The notes beneath the pieces were generated by a model. It saw only the letters and a list, made by a program, of their open reading frames with translations, searched no databases and was not told the origin of the DNA. Positions 1 to 3,790 of a stretch of 5,035 nt of DNA are shown in pieces. Every line of letters starts with the position of its first letter. Positions within the stretch are counted from its first letter, which is position 1. The position numbers were made by a program, and so were the translations under genes. The stretch lies in assembly GCA_905195005.1 (NCBI GenBank), contig CAJJUC010000166.1, positions 1-5,035 of the forward strand, given 5' to 3'. Source of the stretch: an uncultured Eubacteriales bacterium. GTDB lineage: Bacteria; Bacillota; Clostridia; UMGS1883.

Positions 1-117
1 TGTCTCATCATCTCTTACGCGGTCCACAACTCCGTCGATCACCGTGATCACCATCTCACAGGTCGCTCCGATGATGCCTCGGCTTAAATGTCCGCCGTAT
101 ACATTGCCCAGTTCTGC
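1..117 (-). pseudogene. PPC/DUF296-domain protein fragment (5'-truncated, runs off window)
   Basis: On the minus strand a frame opens after a TGA at 120-118 and stays open to base 1, giving 39 residues. From about base 108 it reads GNVYGGHLSRGIIGATCEMV, then an ITVIDG-type strand and a DRxRDDET end. This matches my memory of the C-terminal half of PPC (DUF296) domain proteins of Bacillota: a GxVxGGHL motif with a presumed metal-binding His, then a TCEMVI strand and a hydrophobic strand ending in DR. The family has a small ferredoxin-like fold; bacterial members are poorly characterised. The N-terminal half expected before GNV is absent, because a stop and the end of the secreted-protein gene lie there instead. 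By my count bases 1-83 are about 57% GC, clearly above a sampled stretch of the neighbouring repeat gene (about 42%). I read this as the tail of a different gene joined to the secreted-protein gene by deletion, rearrangement or misassembly. The family call rests on motif memory only. Confidence 0.65.
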
Positions 118-2393
118 TCATCGTAAATGTTCCACCCCACAAAATTATAGTTGGGGTACGTAATCCCGAGCGCTTCGGCGGATGGCAGACAAAGCTCGCC
201 GTAAACAACATTCTTCAGTGAAGCAACACTTTCTCCCCTGCTGTAAAGCTGAATATTATATGTAATCGGCGTCCATAAAGCGTACAGCGTCACACCCTCC
301 GCTTTATTATAAGCTCTTGCGGAAGAACAGTCGACATTATAATATTTTGTGCCGCTGCCGTTTTTTCCGTCGAAATAACCGCCGAACAAATAGCCGGGCT
401 TGTCGGGGGCGGTTATCGCAGGCATGGCGCTGTCGAAAACAGCTGTAACGGCTGAACCGCCCGAGCCGCCCTGTGCGTTCAGCACAATATCGTATGTATT
501 CGCCGTCCATTTTGCATAAAGAGTACATGCACTGTCTACGTCATAAGACCTTGCAGCTTCACCGTTTGCATAATAATACTGCGCGCCGCCACCGTCTGTA
601 TTCTCAAAATAACCGCCGAAGGTATAGCCTGTTCTTTCCGGCGGCGTAACGGACGGCATTTTTGAATCATATACTGCATCCGTGCTTTCCTCGCCGCCGC
701 TGCCGCTCTGCTTGTCGAATGTAACGGTATATGTATTGGCGCTCCAATCCGCATAAAGCGTAAGTCCGTCCGTTTTGTCATAGCGCTTTGCCGAAGCTCC
801 GTCGGCGTTGTAATACTTTTCTCCGCCTCCGTTTTGCTGCGTGAAATACCCTAAAAAGGTATAACCCTTTTTGGTCGGTTTTGCAATCGGCGGCATATCT
901 GAGTCATATTCTGCGGTAACCGTGCCGCTGCCCGTGCCTCCTGCCGCGTCCAGTGTGACGGTATATTCCTTTGCGCTCCATTTTGCATAAAGCGTCAGAT
1001 TGGACGCCTTATCATATTTTTTTATCGCCTTACCGTCATAATTATAGTATTGAACCCCGTTTCCGTTAACTTCCGAATAATATCCTCCGAAGGTATAACC
1101 CGCTTTTGACGGCGGTGTAACGGCAGGCATTGCCTGCAAATATGCTGCATGGGCGCTTTCCGTGCCGCCGCTGCCGCCCTGCATATCAAAAGCAACGGTA
1201 TATGTCCGCGGTACAGCTGAAGCGGCAATCTCAATATCGCCCCTTATGGCAGCTGAATTAACTTTAATTGCCCCGTTTGTCTTGTTATACGAGAAATCGT
1301 CCGTATCGGTTCCGTTTATCCTTACGGCTATATTTTCGGGCAGCTTATAACCGCTCTCGGGCGTTATTGCCGCCGAATAGTCACTGCCGAACGGCGCCGA
1401 CGCAGCGCCTGAAAATTTCAGATTAGTCAAAGCGCTTGTTACATTGAACACGGATTTATAAGCAAGTGTGCCGACCGAAAGGCTTGGCTCCGAATAATCA
1501 AACGAGTTTCCGGCGTCATCCCGGACGGAAAGCCCGGAAATCTTTTTAAGCTTCAAAGCTCCGTTTGTTCCGGTGTTTTTCAGCTTCACCGTAAAATACA
1601 CGGTTTGCCTGTCTGCCGAATATGTGATATTATAATTAGCTCTGCTTTCGGTTGATAAATCCAATATCGGTTCAACCGAAACCTTCACGGCTTCATCAAA
1701 TTTGATCCCGTATGTTACCGTGTCGCCAGGCATTACATATGCGGGAAGTGCAGTATTTTGGTTTACTGCGTATAAATACGGTTCTCCGGTGACAGCCGGT
1801 GCAATATCATCATAAAAAATCATGCTGAAATCATACATTCCGAAATAGGCAGAGCCCGAGCCCAAATGCTCCGCACCCTCGTACACGATATAAGCTGTGC
1901 CGGCAGGTATCCGTGATTTCCCCACATTTAAAGTTTTTGTTCTTCCCGTTACAGAATATCCGCTGTGCTTGTCACTATATGTTATCTTAACCGCACCGGT
2001 TGAATCATAGCAAATAATATTAAGATTTGCCGTAAGCGTTCTGGAGCCCTGTGCATAAAATTTACCCGATGCCGAAACAGACAGCTCCCCGTTGTTCGCG
2101 CGAATCACGTCTGCATCTGTCAGCGTCACTTGCTGACGCACAGAAATATCTCCGCCCCTTTTCGTTCCTATTATATAGGGCTCTTCATTTCCCATATCTA
2201 AAAACTTTCCGTAGGAACACCCTGTTCGTTCCCAAAAGTCATTTGATGTCGGCGCAGGATTTTGCAGCACATTGGCGCCATAACCGTACACGTTTTCTTC
2301 TGCCATGGCATGCAGCACAAATGACGGAAACGACGACAGAGCACATACGACTACACACAGCGCCGTAACAAGCGATATAAATCTTTTTTTCAT
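84..2393 (-). CDS. Secreted multi-repeat (Listeria-Bacteroides/Flg_new) surface protein, C-terminally truncated
   Basis: This encodes 769 aa. The ATG at 2393 follows AAGGAG with a 9-nt gap and begins a classic Sec signal peptide: MKKR, a hydrophobic core at residues 5-27, and an AMA cleavage site at 29-31. After it come a beta-rich, carbohydrate-binding-like region (about 34-198), a bacterial Ig-like region (about 199-310) and another beta domain with a GYKLPENI motif (about 316-395). Then there are four tandem Flg_new/InlB-B-type repeats (397-474, 475-552, 553-631, 632-709) and a partial fifth (710-769). Each full repeat runs YTVxFD, GGSGG, a Pro-rich strand, GYTFGGYF, KYYN and LYAKW. Such proteins are exported and often mediate adhesion or polysaccharide contact; no catalytic motif is visible. 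No LPXTG, SLH or other anchor is present. The last repeat stops soon after GWNIYDEQNWAMYTAD, where homologues normally continue to another LYAxW, and the frame then runs into DUF296-like sequence. The gene therefore looks truncated at its 3' end. It sits 13 nt after the 86-aa gene, in a likely operon. Confidence 0.9.
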   Translation of the reverse strand: MKKRFISLVTALCVVVCALSSFPSFVLHAMAEENVYGYGANVLQNPAPTSNDFWERTGCSYGKFLDMGNEEPYIIGTKRGGDISVRQQVTLTDADVIRANNGELSVSASGKFYAQGSRTLTANLNIICYDSTGAVKITYSDKHSGYSVTGRTKTLNVGKSRIPAGTAYIVYEGAEHLGSGSAYFGMYDFSMIFYDDIAPAVTGEPYLYAVNQNTALPAYVMPGDTVTYGIKFDEAVKVSVEPILDLSTESRANYNITYSADRQTVYFTVKLKNTGTNGALKLKKISGLSVRDDAGNSFDYSEPSLSVGTLAYKSVFNVTSALTNLKFSGAASAPFGSDYSAAITPESGYKLPENIAVRINGTDTDDFSYNKTNGAIKVNSAAIRGDIEIAASAVPRTYTVAFDMQGGSGGTESAHAAYLQAMPAVTPPSKAGYTFGGYYSEVNGNGVQYYNYDGKAIKKYDKASNLTLYAKWSAKEYTVTLDAAGGTGSGTVTAEYDSDMPPIAKPTKKGYTFLGYFTQQNGGGEKYYNADGASAKRYDKTDGLTLYADWSANTYTVTFDKQSGSGGEESTDAVYDSKMPSVTPPERTGYTFGGYFENTDGGGAQYYYANGEAARSYDVDSACTLYAKWTANTYDIVLNAQGGSGGSAVTAVFDSAMPAITAPDKPGYLFGGYFDGKNGSGTKYYNVDCSSARAYNKAEGVTLYALWTPITYNIQLYSRGESVASLKNVVYGELCLPSAEALGITYPNYNFVGWNIYDEQNWAMYTADI
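87..1205 (-). repeat. Tandem Flg_new/InlB-B-type protein repeats (4 full + 1 partial)
   Basis: In transcription order the units lie at 1205-972 (78 codons), 971-738 (78), 737-501 (79), 500-267 (78) and 266-87 (60, partial). Shared anchors are TYTVxF at the start, GGSGG near residue 12, MPxxTxP near 30, GYxFGGYF near 40, a Gly-rich loop with YYN near 55, and LYAxW at the end. The fifth unit is divergent: SRGESV replaces GGSGG and FVGWN replaces FGGYF. That is typical of the last or a different subtype of unit in such proteins. Copies are diverged at DNA level, so they do not look freshly duplicated. The near-constant 78-residue length suggests expansion by whole-unit duplication. Confidence 0.9.
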
Positions 2394-2402
2394 CTTGCAT
2401 CT

Positions 2403-2408
2403 CTCCTT
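2403..2408 (-). promoter_or_regulatory. RBS of the secreted repeat protein, overlapping the upstream stop codon
   Basis: AAGGAG lies 9 nt before the ATG at 2393 and shares bases with the TAA stop (2409-2407) of the 86-aa gene. Ribosomes finishing the upstream gene end on this site, so translational coupling is likely. It fixes the start at 2393 rather than any of the in-frame codons further upstream, and the protein then begins with a clean signal peptide. Confidence 0.85.
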
Positions 2409-2667
2409 ATCTGTCAACTGTTTGTTCCAAAAGCAATTGGTCTGTTTTGTTCCGCAGCAAAAGAAGCATGTCAAGCTCTTTAAGAGTAATATCAAGCCCC
2501 TCCTTGCTGAACAGCGACAGCATTTCTGACAGGTACCCCGCCTTGGACATATCGTTTCTGCACAGTGCAAGGTTTTTGAGCTTCTCCTTAAGAGCCGCGT
2601 TGGTGTCAAGCTCATAATTAAACCTTGCCACTGTATTAAATGTTACTTTTTTCTTTTTGGAAAACAT
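2407..2667 (-). CDS. Unrecognised small protein (86 aa), first gene of the secreted-protein operon
   Basis: It starts at ATG 2667, behind a strong GGAGGT site 6 nt upstream, and ends at TAA 2409-2407. I do not recognise the family. The N-terminus is highly basic (KKKK at residues 4-7), followed by a neutral to acidic, Leu-rich body that looks mostly helical. Stretches such as EMLSLFSKEG and KELDMLLLLRN read as amphipathic helices, and there is one Cys at about residue 36. There is no signal peptide, membrane span or zinc motif. The length, single Cys and a helix resembling the EGLxxxxxEL pattern of Nif11-type leader peptides are suggestive only. There is no GG cleavage site at the end, so I do not call it a leader. 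Its SD-coupled position just ahead of an exported repeat protein suggests a related role such as a regulator or cytoplasmic partner, but nothing in the sequence shows that. An in-frame extension up to 2808 is rejected because it crosses a hairpin and lacks an RBS. Confidence 0.75.
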   Translation of the reverse strand: MFSKKKKVTFNTVARFNYELDTNAALKEKLKNLALCRNDMSKAGYLSEMLSLFSKEGLDITLKELDMLLLLRNKTDQLLLEQTVDR

Positions 2668-2673
2668 GTTTTC

Positions 2674-2679
2674 ACCTCC
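2674..2679 (-). promoter_or_regulatory. RBS of the 86-aa gene
   Basis: GGAGGT (extended GGAGGTGA) stands 6 nt before the ATG at 2667. It is a near-perfect anti-SD match and decides the start of the 86-aa gene against the longer in-frame alternative beginning at 2808. Confidence 0.85.
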
Positions 2680-2694
2680 GCGCCCTCTGATTAC

Positions 2695-2700
2695 ATTATA
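2695..2700 (-). promoter_or_regulatory. Putative -10 element of the two-gene operon
   Basis: A perfect TATAAT, in the context TTATGATTATAATG, would start transcription near 2688 and leave a leader of about 20 nt carrying only the GGAGGT site. At 16-18 bp spacing the -35 would fall at about 2717-2724, inside a hairpin, where the bases (AAGGGT-like) do not match TTGACA. TG lies two bases before TATAAT instead of one, so it is not a canonical extended -10 either. A weak promoter needing an activator would fit; a chance AT-rich match is the alternative. Confidence 0.45.
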
Positions 2701-2708
2701 ATCATAAC

Positions 2709-2735
2709 AAAAAAACCACCCTTTCGGATGGTTTT
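2709..2735 (-). terminator. Hairpin with GAAA loop and U tract (terminator or attenuator)
   Basis: Minus-strand RNA reads AAAACCATCC, loop GAAA, then GGGTGGTTTT with further U residues (seven U in all, some of them in the stem). The 10-bp stem has one G-U pair. This is a good intrinsic terminator for transcripts arriving from carB-dapF. It lies between two putative operator repeats and the -10 box, so it could isolate the operon from read-through, or act as an attenuator if transcription starts further upstream. Confidence 0.65.
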
Positions 2736-2738
2736 GAT

Positions 2739-2769
2739 CGCAATTGGTTGTTTTTAAAGCGTAATTGGT
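2739..2769 (-). promoter_or_regulatory. Direct repeat pair with 21-bp period, possible activator binding site
   Basis: On the minus strand ACCAATTACG (2769-2760) and ACCAATTGCG (2748-2739) agree at 9 of 10 bases. Their starts are exactly 21 bp apart, two helical turns, so both face the same side of the DNA. They lie about 51-81 bp before the start site predicted from the TATAAT, where class I activators bind. Paired direct repeats at this spacing are typical of LytTR regulators such as AgrA and VirR, and the CCA-TT core partly resembles VirR boxes. No regulator gene is in the window, so the regulator type is inference. Confidence 0.4.
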
Positions 2770-2801
2770 CATTTTCGGAGCATGTGAGCCTAGCGTATTT
2801 G

Positions 2802-2947
2802 CGAGCATTTTTGTGCTGTGATGTCGGAAAAGACTTCAAAAAAACGAGTTCGGATACTGACACATCTGCTTAGGCAGATGTATCAGTATCCGAACTCCAT
2901 ACGGTTCAAAAAGGCAAATTTTCCGCAATAATGCGTTAAAATGCTCG
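2802..2947. repeat. 146-bp imperfect inverted repeat enclosing the long hairpin
   Basis: CGAGCATTTT (2802-2811) is matched by its exact reverse complement AAAATGCTCG (2938-2947). Reading inward from each end, GGAAAA follows after 14 nt on the left (2826-2831) and after 13 nt on the right, and then the perfect 24-nt arms of the central hairpin. The whole intergenic block is thus roughly symmetric, as in a small palindromic or MITE-like element. No clear target-site duplication flanks it. A simple terminator with chance outer matches is the alternative. Confidence 0.35.
2838..2897 (-). terminator. Long 24-bp hairpin terminator after carB-dapF
   Basis: The arms at 2846-2869 and 2874-2897 pair over 24 positions around a 4-nt loop. 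The single non-Watson-Crick position (2861/2882) is C-A in plus-strand RNA but G-U in minus-strand RNA, so the stem is unbroken only in the transcript from carB-dapF. One base after the stem, minus-strand RNA has seven U (2844-2838). The stop codon of the fusion gene is about 60 nt upstream. This is a convincing intrinsic terminator, unusually long in its stem. Confidence 0.85.
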
Positions 2948-2956
2948 TTAATAGAC

Positions 2957-3790
2957 CTAGTATTCCAGCACACCCTCGAATACCTTTACCGCGTTTCCTG
3001 TCAGGTACACCGCGTCATCGGTATAGCGGACGGTAAGCTCGCCGCCGTCAACGCGGACGGAAATATCCGTGTTTTTATCGCAGAAGCCTGCTTCAACAGC
3101 CGCAGCTGCAGCCGCGCACGCACCCGTTCCGCACGCCGGAGTTTCGCCGTTGCCGCGCTCCCACACGCGCATACGGATTGTTTTTCTGTCAATAATTTTC
3201 ACAAACTCCGTGTTAATGCGCTCGGGGAATATCGACGCGCTTTCAAATTCCGGTCCCACGCTTTTCAGGTCAATGTTATAAACATTGCTGCAAATCACAA
3301 CGCAGTGCGGATTTCCGATTGAAAGGCATGTGATTTTATACGGGCGTCCGCCGATGCGCACATCGCGCTCAATGATTTTTTTATCGGGAAGATCCACGGG
3401 GATTTTTGCAGGCTCGAAACAAACCTTTCCCATATCGACCGTCACAAGATTAACCATGGAATTGAAGCAGTGAAGCTCCAGCTCTCTCACTCCGCTGCCG
3501 GTTTCGATTGTCATTTTCGGCTTATTCACCGTTTTGCTGTCGTACAGATATTTTCCCACGCAGCGGATACTGTTGCCCGCCATTTTGCCCTCGCTGCCGT
3601 CCGCATTGAAAATGCGCATCTTCGCGTCGGCAACGCTTGATTTTTCAATAAGCACAAGTCCGTCCGCACCGATGCCGCAATGCCTGTCGGAGAAAAGAAT
3701 ACTGAGAGATTCGGGGCACGTTACCGAGCCGTCGAAATTATTTATAAATATGTAGTCATCACCGGTTCCCTGCATTTTGATAAACGAAAT
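2957..3790 (-). other. dapF: DapF domain of the fusion, altered active site
   Basis: The domain starts where stand-alone DapF would have its initiator: ISFIKMQGTG aligns with the family's MxFxKMxGxG, and the ATT at 3790-3788 takes the place of ATG. The second catalytic Cys (codon 3133-3131, in PACGTGAC, domain residue 220) is intact, as are NADGS, GNPH, the INTEF Asn and WERG. The first catalytic Cys, normally in MCGNGIRC, is replaced: the text is MAGNSIRC, with Ala from GCG at 3580-3578 (domain residue 71). The Asn of GxGND is Asp (GAT at 3760-3758). Cys to Ala needs two base changes, so one sequencing error cannot explain it. The substrate pocket looks mostly kept, but the two-Cys acid/base mechanism known for DapF could not operate normally. 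Confidence 0.85.

Noticed and set aside
37..49. Short palindrome GATCAC-C-GTGATC
   Set aside because: It lies inside the DUF296-like coding fragment (Val-Ile-Thr-Val-Ile codons) and has no promoter or U tract near it.
87..1205. Repeats considered as CRISPR or DNA satellite
   Set aside because: The periodicity is at protein level (about 234 nt, diverged codons, open frame throughout), with no short identical repeats and spacers.
2433..2441. Third copy of the ACCAATTGC box
   Set aside because: It is inside the 86-aa gene (Asp-Gln-Leu codons), alone and out of phase with the upstream pair; probably chance.
2051..2529. Two overlapping plus-strand frames opposite the start of the secreted-protein gene
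   Set aside because: They lie opposite the signal peptide and the 86-aa gene, with no recognisable domains and poor composition.
2394..2615. In-frame 74-residue N-terminal extension of the secreted protein
   Set aside because: It overlaps the 86-aa gene in another frame, has low-complexity Arg/Cys-rich translation, and would bury the signal peptide; the AAGGAG site supports 2393.
2668..2808. In-frame extension of the 86-aa gene up to 2808
   Set aside because: The extension translates the direct repeats, hairpin and -10 region and has no RBS; GGAGGT at 2674-2679 marks the start at 2667.
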